A stretch of DNA of 41,492 bases from NCBI GenBank assembly GCA_003599055.1, contig QZIM01000005.1, forward strand, positions 1 to 41,492, in the 5' to 3' direction. The stretch is from Candidatus Woesearchaeota archaeon (lineage in GTDB: Archaea > Nanobdellota > Nanobdellia > Woesearchaeales > ARS49). The notes under the pieces are model-generated. The model saw nothing but the letters and a program-made list of their open reading frames with translations, was not told the DNA's origin and ran no database searches. The position numbers and the translations under genes were made by a program. Of this stretch, positions 14,177-22,449 are shown in pieces. Every line of letters begins with the position of its first letter. Position 1 is the first letter of the stretch.

Positions 14177-15358
14177 ATGGATGAGGGAAACGGCGCGGAG
14201 TATGTTCTTTCAGGCAGTGATATTGCGCGGGTGCTGGGCGGCTCTGCGCGCGAGTATCACGGAAGGTTGTTGGGAAAGTATCGGCACGGGAAATGCGGGT
14301 TGCGGGATGGGAAGTACCGTGTGGGTGAGGTGCTTCTTGAGGAAGTGGTGGGAAAGGGCGGGCTTGAACAGTTGCGAAGTTTTCAGGATGGAAACGGCGG
14401 CGTGTTGCCAAGCGCGGTCAGCGTGAATGCTGAGCAAGAGTCTGAAACGGTTGATTATTCTTCTGCGGGCTTGTATCGCGTGACTGCGCGTTTGCTGGCA
14501 GAGGTTGCGGGTGGCGATGGAAGAAAATACGGGAAGATGCTCGGGCGCGTTGCAACAGTAATGGAGAGAAAGTGCAGGGGAAGGGAGTATGTGGTGACAA
14601 GGGCTGTGCTTGAGCGCGTGGTTCCGGGTTATGCGGATGAGGTCATTGTGCGGGCGAATGAGGGTAAGCGCTGCCAGGAGAAATCATTGTCCGAATTGAA
14701 CGGGAAGGCAGATGGAGAAAATAAAGAAGGGTATGGTCTGGTTGAGTCGTTGCAGGCGCGGGTTCGGGAATTGGAAGCGAAACTCGCAATTGCAGAAAGT
14801 GCAACTATTGGTTCTGCTGAGTTTGATGATTTGTGCAGCAGGGCAGAGGAGTTTGAGCATTTGGAACAGTATGTGCGCTCACTTGAGGCTCAGCTTGAGC
14901 GCCTGCCTGATGATGAGGGAATCAGGCTGACGGGCAGGGTGCACTATCACGGGGGCTCGGAAAAAGTTCCGCCGGTGAGGGGGTTGTATCGTGTGCGCGA
15001 GGTGCTTGAGGCGTATCGGGACAGGGACGTGCTTTCGCGTGATGAGATTTGTGCGGTATTGAGGCAGGGCGGGGCAAAAGAAATATCCGCACTGAGGGCA
15101 TTTGAGCGGTTCAAGGAAAAGCTAAGGAAGAGTCTTGGGATTCCGTTTGAGATTATCGTTGACAAAGAATCGTATTTGCGGATTCCGAATGCGTCGTATT
15201 GGAAGGCGCGCGTGGATGACTTGATAAGCGTAAGTGAGATTTATCAGAGTAGGGAGTGGAAGCGTGTTGCGTATGCCGCGGCAAGAAGGGGTCTTGGGCA
15301 GGTTGAGTTGTTTGTGCCGCTGCCGGAGTGGGCTGAGCGCAGAAAGCCTTTTAAATAA
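14177..15358 (+). CDS. Unknown protein with duplicated HTH-like module and coiled coil
   Basis: 393 residues. Two tandem modules of about 50 residues are alignable by eye: SDIARVLGGSAREYHGRLLG ... YRVGEVLLEEVV (about 12-60) and LLAEVAGGDGRKYGKMLGRV ... YVVTRAVLERVV (about 105-155). Both look like helix-turn-helix units. A coiled-coil stretch follows (about 190-255, LVESLQARVRELEAKLAIAE). The C-terminal region (about 275-380) is predicted helical with a winged-helix appearance (VLSRDEICAVLRQGG). It could be a DNA-binding or chromosome-associated protein; this is inference and no family is recognised. ATG 14177 follows CGTTATAAATGG (about 14145-14156), supporting a leaderless start. Confidence 0.7.
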   Translation: MDEGNGAEYVLSGSDIARVLGGSAREYHGRLLGKYRHGKCGLRDGKYRVGEVLLEEVVGKGGLEQLRSFQDGNGGVLPSAVSVNAEQESETVDYSSAGLYRVTARLLAEVAGGDGRKYGKMLGRVATVMERKCRGREYVVTRAVLERVVPGYADEVIVRANEGKRCQEKSLSELNGKADGENKEGYGLVESLQARVRELEAKLAIAESATIGSAEFDDLCSRAEEFEHLEQYVRSLEAQLERLPDDEGIRLTGRVHYHGGSEKVPPVRGLYRVREVLEAYRDRDVLSRDEICAVLRQGGAKEISALRAFERFKEKLRKSLGIPFEIIVDKESYLRIPNASYWKARVDDLISVSEIYQSREWKRVAYAAARRGLGQVELFVPLPEWAERRKPFK

Positions 15359-15377
15359 CTCCTGTTAAGTGGTTACT

Positions 15378-16268
15378 ATGTCTGATGAAACAGTTATGTT
15401 CTATTTTTGGCATCACGGGGCGAGGTTAGGGGAGCCGCATTTTCGTGTAAATATTGCTGAATTGAGGACGCCGCAATTTGAGCAGTTGGCAGCAAGGGCG
15501 GATGTTCTTTTTGAAGAGTTGGTGATGGAGCGGGAAAGGGATGCGGACGAGTTTGAGGAACTAATGAATCGCTCGTTTAAGGGCGAGAGAATCAAAAATG
15601 ATGCGCTGCCGATTTATTACGATGAGGAGAAGCAGGAATATTTGTCACGGGTTTTTCAGGGGAAGAAGTACGTGGTTGAGCGGACGTTTGCCCCGCAAAG
15701 GGATTTGCTCGCAATGCAGAATGCAGACAGGATAACGTATTTGCGGCTGATTGCGGGCCCGATTGATGATGCGTTACGGGCGCGTGAGACCGTGCTGCGT
15801 ATTGATGCGCGGGTTCAGGCCGAGCGCGAGGAGAGGGTTGCGCGTCAGATTGGTGCAGTGCCCGGCAGGGTTCTCGTACTTTTTGGCGGCGGTCATCGGG
15901 AGCTTGCAGGGATTGTGGGCAAAAAGCGGCCGATAGAAGTGTATGCTCCGTTTGAGGGAACTGCGGAAACGTATGAAACGCTGCTGCGAAGGAAGTTGCG
16001 GGAAGGGGTTTTTGATGCGGATTTGTGCTTGCGTTCGGCAGTGGAGCTTATTGTTGATGGCGCGGCAGGGCTTGATGGGCTAAAGAGGAAGCAGGTTGCG
16101 CACGCATACGCAGGAGCGTTGGAATCCGCGCAATTGCGTGATTTTCTTGAGTACGCAAATAGGGTTGCCGCAATGGGCCTCTCCGCAAGAGATATTGTCT
16201 CATCGTATATCAAGAGCAGAAATGTGCCGCTTGCAAAAGACGTGCGGGAAATGCTTACTTCACAATGA
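15378..16268 (+). CDS. Unknown protein, possibly TraB/Tiki-like
   Basis: 296 residues, soluble. A central charged region resembles the TraB/PrgY superfamily: APQRDLLAMQNADRITYLRL, then RVLVLFGGGHRELAGIVGKK, comparable with the family's ERDxxMA and VVGxGHxxG blocks. The N-terminal GxxH or E motifs of true Tiki peptidases are not obvious (there is FYFWHHGARLGEPHF near residue 8), so this is only a suggestion. The C-terminus is helical. The ATG at 15378 is 27 nt after the centre of CTTTTAAATAA (15346-15356). It overlaps the convergent lipoprotein gene by 14 nt. Confidence 0.65.
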   Translation: MSDETVMFYFWHHGARLGEPHFRVNIAELRTPQFEQLAARADVLFEELVMERERDADEFEELMNRSFKGERIKNDALPIYYDEEKQEYLSRVFQGKKYVVERTFAPQRDLLAMQNADRITYLRLIAGPIDDALRARETVLRIDARVQAEREERVARQIGAVPGRVLVLFGGGHRELAGIVGKKRPIEVYAPFEGTAETYETLLRRKLREGVFDADLCLRSAVELIVDGAAGLDGLKRKQVAHAYAGALESAQLRDFLEYANRVAAMGLSARDIVSSYIKSRNVPLAKDVREMLTSQ

Positions 16269-16683
16269 GTTTTCCTTCAAGGCCTTTGTTGCCTTCGCTG
16301 TAGAAGAGGAATGTTCCTTCGCGGTCTGCTAAGAACTCAATGTCAACATCTTCGCCGACAGGGAGTGGCTCGTCAATGCCAAAGCTTGGCATGGTGAATC
16401 GCTGGGGGATGTCTATTGCGGTGACGCGCAAGGAGACGTAGTTGCCTTTTTGGACCGTGATTTCGGATGGCAGGAAGTCTGCGCGGGTGGCTTCGATTTC
16501 GTGCTTGACCGTGGTTTGTGTGGATGTGGGTGATGTTGGCGGGGGCTCGTAGCGCGGCTTGTCGGGAAGCGGCTGCGGAACGCCAACGTCAATATTGGGA
16601 ATCGGGCGCGGGTTTGCGGGCTCGATGCGCGTGCAGGAAATGGCAAGGGCAAGGAGCAAGAGGAGTGCGATTTTTTTCATCAT
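16255..16683 (-). CDS. Lipoprotein with degenerate cupredoxin domain
   Basis: 142-residue predicted lipoprotein: a lipobox signal peptide (MMKKIALLLLLALAISC, Cys at 17), a Pro/Thr-rich linker, then a cupredoxin-like domain with the COX2/plastocyanin pattern (FLPSEITVQKGNYVSLRVTA, then IDIPQRFTMPSFGI, then REGTFLFYSEGNKGLEGKLI). At the positions where copper ligands His, Cys, His and Met would sit, the sequence has Gln, Ser, Asn/Lys and Leu. It should not bind copper and is probably a structural or scaffold variant. It follows lgt by 25 nt and has its own TATA-like CGTTTAAATACC (about 16705-16716). The domain is by visual homology. Confidence 0.75.
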   Translation of the reverse strand: MMKKIALLLLLALAISCTRIEPANPRPIPNIDVGVPQPLPDKPRYEPPPTSPTSTQTTVKHEIEATRADFLPSEITVQKGNYVSLRVTAIDIPQRFTMPSFGIDEPLPVGEDVDIEFLADREGTFLFYSEGNKGLEGKLIVK

Positions 16684-16708
16684 CTTGCAATTCCAGTTTG
16701 CTTGGTAT

Positions 16709-17467
16709 TTAAACGTTGCGCCTCTTGCGGAGCCAAAGGAAAAGGCAGATGCCGCCAAGGAGCATTGGGATGCTGAGCCATTGTCCCGTGGTGAGGGGAC
16801 CAAAGGACGGCAGGTCTTTGATGAATTCAACGCTGAATCGGAAGAGGGGGTACAGTATCAGGTACAGGGCAAAGAGGGTTCCTTCTTTGTGCTTTTTGTT
16901 GCGTTGGGAGTAGAGAATGAGGAAGATGATGACGTTGTAGAGTGCTTCGTAAATTTGGGTGGGGTGGCGCGGCTCGGATACGCCGGGGAACAAAACGCCC
17001 CAAGGGAGTGTTGTCGGGATGCCGTACAGTTCTCCGTTGACGAAATTGCCGATTCTGCCGAATGCGTTTGCAAGTGCGAGAGGAATTATGAAATGGTCTG
17101 CAAGGTTAAAGACAGTAAGGTGGTTTTTTCGTGCATACCAAATTGCAGTGAGCAGTATGGCGATAAGCCCGCCGTGAAATGATAGTCCTCCTTCCCAGAT
17201 GAAGAGTATTTTCCAGGGCTGTGCAAGAAAGTAGGAGGGGTTGTAAAAAATCGCATAAGCAAGGCGCGCGCCGATGATGAGTGCGATGACGAGTTTGCCA
17301 AGGAGGTCGTCAAGCTGGTGCTCGGTCATTTTGAGTTTGCCTGCGCGGATTTGTGCGCGGCAGTAATAGAGGACGACAAAAAAGCCGAGCAGGTACATAA
17401 TGCCGTACCAGCGGATTTCAAGGGGTCCGAGGTGAAGGAGTGTGGGGTTAAGGGTGTGCGTTATCAT
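16709..17467 (-). CDS. lgt: Prolipoprotein diacylglyceryl transferase
   Basis: 252-residue integral membrane enzyme with about seven helices. The Lgt signatures are all present: IRWYGIMYLLGF at the N-terminus, the catalytic-region GGLSFHGG (about 93-100), the Lgt signature GRIGNFVNGELYG (about 137-149) and RHPTQIYEAL (about 166-175). Lgt transfers diacylglycerol from phosphatidylglycerol to the lipobox cysteine. It lies in an operon: it overlaps the upstream membrane protein by 4 nt and is followed by a lipobox protein. Bacterial-type Lgt is uncommon in archaea, so the lipid donor is an open question. Confidence 0.95.
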   Translation of the reverse strand: MITHTLNPTLLHLGPLEIRWYGIMYLLGFFVVLYYCRAQIRAGKLKMTEHQLDDLLGKLVIALIIGARLAYAIFYNPSYFLAQPWKILFIWEGGLSFHGGLIAILLTAIWYARKNHLTVFNLADHFIIPLALANAFGRIGNFVNGELYGIPTTLPWGVLFPGVSEPRHPTQIYEALYNVIIFLILYSQRNKKHKEGTLFALYLILYPLFRFSVEFIKDLPSFGPLTTGQWLSIPMLLGGICLFLWLRKRRNV

Positions 17468-18252
17468 TTGTCAAATGCCATTTCAATGGTGTATGTCTTG
17501 ATGAGGGTGATGATGGGGAAGAGAATCACAACGCCTGCAATAAAGCCCGCTTCGAGGTGGATTTTTGCGATTTGGTTGATGCTGAAGGTTGATGCAAAGT
17601 AAAGGGTTGCGCACAGGGCGAGGTGGGCGAGCGTGTGAGTAATCTTCTTGCGAAAGAGGGCGAGTTCACGAAGGGAGGGGTAACTGTAGAGTGCAGTTAT
17701 GATAAGAAGGACAAAGAGCGCATCAAGGGCGGTGCCAAGGATGTTGATTGCGGCTGGCTCGAATTTTTTGATGAGGACAAAGCGAAGGCCGATGATTGCA
17801 TCAAGGAGTTTATAGAGGATGTAGGCGGCAATCCAGATGAGGTTGATGCGGGCGAATCCGAGAAGATATTTTTTGTAGGATACGGGTTTTTTTGCGAGGT
17901 GGCGGCAAAAGTACCACGAGCTTCCCTGAAAGATGACCCAAACAAGAAAAGTCACAATGAAGAGGATGCCTAAGAGGATGAGGAGTTTGCCGGTGAGCGG
18001 CTTGATGGGGTCCAGGATGAGGAGTTTGAGCAGTCCGGCAGTGGGGCCTGCCGCCCACGCCTTGCCAAGTTCGTTGGTGATGAGGACGCTTTGCGCGACA
18101 ATGCGGTCAAGGACGGGTGTTGTGAGAAAGCCGTAGGCGATGAAGAAGAATGCGTCGATGATGCTGGAGACAACAAGGAGGAAGGGCTGCGCGCGAATAT
18201 GGTTGAGTGCTGAAAGGAGCGCGTGGATTGGTTTTGTTTTTTCAAGGTTCAT
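17464..18252 (-). CDS. Multi-pass membrane protein, unknown
   Basis: 262 residues with about six transmembrane segments (FLLVVSSIIDAFFFIAYGFL, LLILLGILFIVTFLVWVIF, LIWIAAYILYKLLDAIIGL, LFVLLIITALY, LAHLALCATLYFASTF, AGVVILFPIITLI). No catalytic motif is visible and the family is not recognised. It sits between a 46-residue membrane peptide (ATGA overlap) and lgt (ATGA overlap), so it probably serves lipoprotein handling or envelope biogenesis. That role is inferred from context only. Confidence 0.75.
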   Translation of the reverse strand: MNLEKTKPIHALLSALNHIRAQPFLLVVSSIIDAFFFIAYGFLTTPVLDRIVAQSVLITNELGKAWAAGPTAGLLKLLILDPIKPLTGKLLILLGILFIVTFLVWVIFQGSSWYFCRHLAKKPVSYKKYLLGFARINLIWIAAYILYKLLDAIIGLRFVLIKKFEPAAINILGTALDALFVLLIITALYSYPSLRELALFRKKITHTLAHLALCATLYFASTFSINQIAKIHLEAGFIAGVVILFPIITLIKTYTIEMAFDK

Positions 18253-18389
18253 GTGGTGTTCACCGCGGTTTGGACTGCCTGCGAGACGGTTGGTGCGGGG
18301 AAGAGGTGTTCGATGTTGGCAATGAGAAGGGACAGGATGATAAGGATGATGAGCATAATGAGAATCAGTGCTGCGTCCCCCTTTTCCAT
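18249..18389 (-). CDS. 46-residue single-pass membrane peptide
   Basis: A short acidic N-terminus (MEKGDAA), one transmembrane helix (LILIMLIILIILSLLIANI, about residues 8-26), then a short polar tail. Its stop codon overlaps the ATG of the 262-residue membrane protein (ATGA, 18249-18252), and CCTTAAAAACAC (about 18411-18422) is spaced as a TATA box for ATG 18389. It is the likely first gene of the lgt operon. Confidence 0.6.
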   Translation of the reverse strand: MEKGDAALILIMLIILIILSLLIANIEHLFPAPTVSQAVQTAVNTT

Positions 18390-18460
18390 AACAGCGTGTG
18401 TAAGAGTTGTGTTTTTAAGGTTTGTGGACGAATATTTATAGGAGCGGCATTTTGAAGGGA

Positions 18461-19678
18461 ATGATGAAGCACGTTGTTATCGTGGGCGGCGGTTTTGCCG
18501 GTGTGTACGCGGCAAGGGGTTTGTTGAAGAGGCGTGATGTGAAGGTGACGCTTATCAGTAAGAGGAATTATTTTCTTTTTATTCCGATGCTGCACGAGGT
18601 GGCAACCGGCGGCCTGAGCGGGTATAATTTGGCTGAGCCGTACCGCGGTATTTTGCGGGGGAAGAATTTTTCGTTTTTGCAGGATGAGGTGCGGGAGGTT
18701 GATTTGGTCAAAAGGCGTGTTGCGTGCGCGCATGGTGAAGTTCCGTATGATTATCTTGTTTTGGCAACGGGCTCGACGACGAATTTTTTCGGGACAAAGG
18801 GGGCGGAAGAGCATTGTTTTGTGCTCAAGTCGCTTGAGGATGCGTTCCGCCTGAAAAATCAGGTGGTGAGAAAGGCCGAGGAGGCCTTTATGGCAAAGGA
18901 AAAGGATGTACAGGAGCAAAAGCTGTCCGTTGTAATTGTGGGTGCGGGCCCGACGGGTGTTGAGCTTGCGATTGAAATGCAGGAGTTGCTTGAGCAAATC
19001 TGCAAAAGCAATGCGTCATTTCACGGAAGGCCGAGTGTATACCTCATTCAGCGCGGCGACCGGGTGATTCCGCAGATTCCTCGGCTGCAAGGGGATGCGG
19101 AGCGTCAGCTCAAAAAGCACGGGGTGCACGTCCTTACCGGTGCGGGTGTGACGGAAGTGAGAAAGGACGGGGTTGTGTTGCAGGATGGAAGGATTATCGC
19201 CGCTGATACGGTGGTGTGGAGTGCGGGGGTGAAGCCAAGCATTGTGAAGACAATTCCTGATGTTGCGGGGGAGAAGCGTTGCCTTGTTGTTGATGCGTAC
19301 CTTCGTTTGCTGCAGTTTCCGGAGGTGTTTGTCATCGGGGACTGTGCAACATACATTCCGGAAGGGGAAAAAACGCCGATTCCGATGCTCGCGCAGGTCG
19401 CGACCGAACAGGGCAAGAGTGTCGGGAAGAATCTTGCTCGGCTGCTGGGCAAAAGGGAGCTTGTGCCGTTCTCATTTAAGTTAAAGGGCCAATTCATTTC
19501 ATTGGGCAAGGGGTACGGTGCGGGTTTTATCGGACCGCTGAAGCTGACCGGCTTTAAGGCGTGGTGGCTGAACCGAACGATTTATTTGTTCAAGATTCTT
19601 GGTGCGGGCAATAAGCTCAAGACTGCCTGGGAGTGGACGTTAAACCTGTTTACAAAGAGGGATGCGTGCGAGCATTGA
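18461..19678 (+). CDS. Type II NADH dehydrogenase (NDH-2)
   Basis: 405-residue FAD-dependent NADH:quinone oxidoreductase. The N-terminal FAD fold is VVIVGGGFAGVYAARGL, with the quinone-side block NYFLFIPMLHEVATGGL that NDH-2 enzymes share. The second dinucleotide fold for NADH is VVIVGAGPTGVELAIEMQE (about 160-178). The flavin-proximal VFVIGDCATY and MLAQVATEQGKSVGKNL lie further on. The C-terminus (about 365-395, KAWWLNRTIYLFKI) is the usual membrane-binding helix. It oxidises NADH without pumping. ATG 18461 follows AATATTTATAGG (about 18431-18442), supporting a leaderless start; it is 9 nt before a cation exchanger gene. Confidence 0.93.
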   Translation: MMKHVVIVGGGFAGVYAARGLLKRRDVKVTLISKRNYFLFIPMLHEVATGGLSGYNLAEPYRGILRGKNFSFLQDEVREVDLVKRRVACAHGEVPYDYLVLATGSTTNFFGTKGAEEHCFVLKSLEDAFRLKNQVVRKAEEAFMAKEKDVQEQKLSVVIVGAGPTGVELAIEMQELLEQICKSNASFHGRPSVYLIQRGDRVIPQIPRLQGDAERQLKKHGVHVLTGAGVTEVRKDGVVLQDGRIIAADTVVWSAGVKPSIVKTIPDVAGEKRCLVVDAYLRLLQFPEVFVIGDCATYIPEGEKTPIPMLAQVATEQGKSVGKNLARLLGKRELVPFSFKLKGQFISLGKGYGAGFIGPLKLTGFKAWWLNRTIYLFKILGAGNKLKTAWEWTLNLFTKRDACEH

Positions 19679-19687
19679 GGTGAAAAG

Positions 19688-20653
19688 ATGTGGGAACTGG
19701 CGTTGTTGGTTGTGGGTGTTGGGCTTTTGGTGAAGGGTGCGGACTGGCTGGTTGAGGGTTCGTCCGCGCTTGCAAAGCGTCTTGGAGTTTCATCGCTCGT
19801 GATTGGGCTTACCGTGGTTGCGTTTGGGACTTCAACGCCCGAGCTTGTGGTTAACGTGGTTTCCGCATTGGCAGGAAAGGGCGATGTGGCGTTTGGGAAT
19901 ATTGTGGGGAGCAACATTGCGAATATTCTCTTGATTTTGGGCGCGTCAGGGGTTTTGATGGCGATACGGGTTCAGCATTCAACGACGTGGAAGGAAGTTC
20001 CTTTTTCACTGCTTGCCGCGCTTGCATTGTTGTCGTTTGCCGCGCGGCCGTATTTAAACGGTGAGGGGCCGGCGCAGATAGGGCGGGCGGAGGGTTTTGT
20101 GTTCTTGCTGTTTTTCTGTATTTTCCTGTACTATGTTTTTGAGATGACGCGCACGGTGAAGGGGCAGGAGTTTGAGTCGCTTGAAGTGCATAAGTTGTCT
20201 CTTGCAAAATCGGCAGGATTTGTTGTTCTCGGGCTTGCCGCGCTGTATTTTGGCGGCAGGTGGACGGTTGATGGCGCTGTCTTTATCGCAACGCTTGCAG
20301 GCATAAGCGAGTACGTGATTGGGCTTACGATTGTGGCAGTGGGAACGTCGCTTCCTGAATTGTTTACTTCGGTTCTTGCCGCGTGGAGGGGGGATAGTGA
20401 TTTGGCGGTGGGGAACGTGGTTGGGAGTAACATTTTTAATGTGTTTCTCGTGCTTGGAACAACATCGGTTATTGCTCCGGTGAGCGTTCCAAAAGGGGGA
20501 ATTGCTGACTTGTTTGCATTGGTTGCGGCAACGCTCGCGCTGTTCTTGTGTATGTTTGTTGGGAAGAAGCACGAGCTTGAGCGTTGGCAGGCGGGTTCTT
20601 TTTTGGTGCTGTATGCCGTATTTGTTGCCTGGCTGGTTGTGCGCGGCGGCTGA
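19688..20653 (+). CDS. CaCA-family Ca2+/cation antiporter (YrbG-like)
   Basis: 321-residue exchanger with ten predicted helices in two inverted halves. Both alpha-repeats are canonical: VAFGTSTPEL ... GNIVGSNIANILLILG and VAVGTSLPEL ... GNVVGSNIFNVFLVLG, with the ion-binding Glu, Ser and Asn residues present. By family it exchanges Ca2+ for Na+ or H+. It starts 9 nt after the NDH-2 stop, so it is likely co-transcribed. Compare the atypical paralogue at 2431-3357. Confidence 0.93.
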   Translation: MWELALLVVGVGLLVKGADWLVEGSSALAKRLGVSSLVIGLTVVAFGTSTPELVVNVVSALAGKGDVAFGNIVGSNIANILLILGASGVLMAIRVQHSTTWKEVPFSLLAALALLSFAARPYLNGEGPAQIGRAEGFVFLLFFCIFLYYVFEMTRTVKGQEFESLEVHKLSLAKSAGFVVLGLAALYFGGRWTVDGAVFIATLAGISEYVIGLTIVAVGTSLPELFTSVLAAWRGDSDLAVGNVVGSNIFNVFLVLGTTSVIAPVSVPKGGIADLFALVAATLALFLCMFVGKKHELERWQAGSFLVLYAVFVAWLVVRGG

Positions 20654-20692
20654 GGGCAAAAGTTATTATAGTGGGCGCGCGTGAAGAGGGCT

Positions 20693-21247
20693 ATGCAAAA
20701 AGGGGTTATTCTGCTGCTGGTACTCGTGCTTGCCGCGTGTTCTGCGCCAACTGAAGTTGCGCAAACGCCAACGCCGGTTGAAGTTCCGGCAGAGGAAGAA
20801 GTTGCGCCTCCTGTTGAGGAAGTGCAAACTCCTGAGGTTGCAGTGCCGGAAACTGTTGTTGTTTCAAATGTGTCAGAGAATGTATCTGATGTTGAAACGG
20901 AGCGTGTCCCTCAGGTTCCGGTGAAGTTGACTGCGGCAAGGCAGGCGGAGTATTTCCCTGCGGTTGAGAAGGCGGTGTTGGAGTCTCCGTGTTATCAGTT
21001 GTCGTGGGTTGATTTTGAGAGGTATGCAAACAGCAGCCCGCTTGCGGTTGAGAAGTCTGTTCGGTATGAATATCGTGAGCGTTTGCAGTGGAAGGGCTGG
21101 ATTTCGTATAAGTTGTTTCATTCGAGGAATTTGCTTGCAAGTGAGACGGTTGCGGTTATCATTGATGATGGGAACGTGAGTTGTCCGCGGGCAGGGCCGT
21201 TCACGATTGACTGGCAGGATTCGCTTGAGCGGTTGCGGAATCGGTAG
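20693..21247 (+). CDS. Lipoprotein, unknown function
   Basis: 184 residues. The signal peptide MQKGVILLLVLVLAAC carries a textbook lipobox (LAAC, Cys at 16). A Pro/Glu/Val-rich, low-complexity acidic linker of about 60 residues follows, then a globular domain (about 80-184) with two cysteines (ESPCYQL, NVSCPRA) that may form a disulfide. No family is recognised. The ATG at 20693 fits the TATA-like GTTATTATAG (about 20661-20670); the GTG at 20681 would add four residues. A likely Lgt substrate. Confidence 0.75.
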   Translation: MQKGVILLLVLVLAACSAPTEVAQTPTPVEVPAEEEVAPPVEEVQTPEVAVPETVVVSNVSENVSDVETERVPQVPVKLTAARQAEYFPAVEKAVLESPCYQLSWVDFERYANSSPLAVEKSVRYEYRERLQWKGWISYKLFHSRNLLASETVAVIIDDGNVSCPRAGPFTIDWQDSLERLRNR

Positions 21248-21294
21248 GTTGCGGTAAATGTTTATATAGCGCGGCGTGTTTGTATTCTGAAAAG

Positions 21295-22449
21295 ATGGTG
21301 CATGTTTCCGAGCGCGAGCAGCAGTTGCCTGATATTGTAATTGAGAAACTCCTTACGCTGATGGCAGAGGACAAAAGTGTCCTTTCACTTGGTCCGGGCG
21401 AGCCGGATTTTGAATTGCCAAGGCCGCTTGTTGCAGAAGGAAAGCGGCTTGCGGGTTCGGTCAATCATTATTCTCCGCCTGGGGGCCGTTTGGACTTGCG
21501 TGAGGCGATTGCGCGAAAGCTGAAAAAAGAGAACAGGATAGTGCACGACCCGGACGATATTGTGGTGACTGCCGGTTCGCAGGAGGCGCTGCTTTTGGCA
21601 TCGGCAGTTACGCTCGATGTCTCAGAGCAGGTTTTGCTTCCGGACCCGAGCTATATGGCGTTTTTGCCGACAATCGAGTTGCTCAGCGCGCAGCCAAGGT
21701 TTTTCCCCCTGACTGCCGAGAATGGTTTTGAGCCGAGTCCAGATGAGATAAAAAAGAGAATTGACCCGAAAAAGACAAAGGTCATCATCATTAACTCGCC
21801 GGCGAACCCGACGGGGAACGTCATTCGGAAGAAGGTTCTTGAGGAAATTGCAGACCTCGCAATAGAGTACGATTTGCTGGTGTTCAGTGATGAGGCGTAT
21901 GAGAAAATAGTGTATGATGGGGCAAGGCACGTGAGTATGGCAAGTTTGAACGGGATGAAGGAGAACGTGTGTACGTTCCAAACGTTCAGCAAGAGTTATG
22001 CGATGTGCGGTTTTCGGCTCGGGTATGTGGCTGCGCCAAGGAAGGTTGCTGAGGCAATCAAAAAGACGCACGTGTTCAGCACTATTTGTGCGCCTACGAT
22101 TTCGCAAAAACTTGGAATAAAGGCGCTTTCATTGCCGAAAAAGTACACTGATGCAATGGTGCGCGAGTATGACAGGAGAAGAAGGGTTATTGTGCCGCGA
22201 TTGAACGAGATGGGGCTTTCAACGCCGAATCCGAAAGGGGCGTTTTACACGTTCAGTGATATTAGTTCAGTGAGTAAGGACAGCAAGAAGTTTGCGTTTG
22301 AGCTTCTCAAGAAAGAGAAAGTTGCGGTTGTTCCGGGAATTGATTTTGGCGGCCTTGGCAAGACCTTCATTCGGTGCAGTTTTGCGACAAAATTGCCGAT
22401 AATAGAAAAGGCGCTCGATAGGCTGGAGCGTTTTGTTCGTAAGCATTAA
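21295..22449 (+). CDS. Class I/II PLP-dependent aminotransferase
   Basis: 384-residue fold-type I aminotransferase, of normal length. Substrate-entry block: LGPGEPDFELP; cofactor-proximal: VTAGSQEALLLA; NSPANPTGN (conserved Asn/Pro); SDEAYEKIVYD (Asp binding the pyridine nitrogen, and Tyr); PLP lysine in TFSKSYAMCGFRLGY (about 232-246); and the carboxylate-binding Arg in FIRCSFA near the C-terminus. Substrate is probably aspartate, alanine or an aromatic amino acid with 2-oxoglutarate; the choice cannot be made here. ATG 21295 is 30 nt after TGTTTATATAGC. The 3' end overlaps the convergent synthetase gene by 4 nt. Confidence 0.92.
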   Translation: MVHVSEREQQLPDIVIEKLLTLMAEDKSVLSLGPGEPDFELPRPLVAEGKRLAGSVNHYSPPGGRLDLREAIARKLKKENRIVHDPDDIVVTAGSQEALLLASAVTLDVSEQVLLPDPSYMAFLPTIELLSAQPRFFPLTAENGFEPSPDEIKKRIDPKKTKVIIINSPANPTGNVIRKKVLEEIADLAIEYDLLVFSDEAYEKIVYDGARHVSMASLNGMKENVCTFQTFSKSYAMCGFRLGYVAAPRKVAEAIKKTHVFSTICAPTISQKLGIKALSLPKKYTDAMVREYDRRRRVIVPRLNEMGLSTPNPKGAFYTFSDISSVSKDSKKFAFELLKKEKVAVVPGIDFGGLGKTFIRCSFATKLPIIEKALDRLERFVRKH

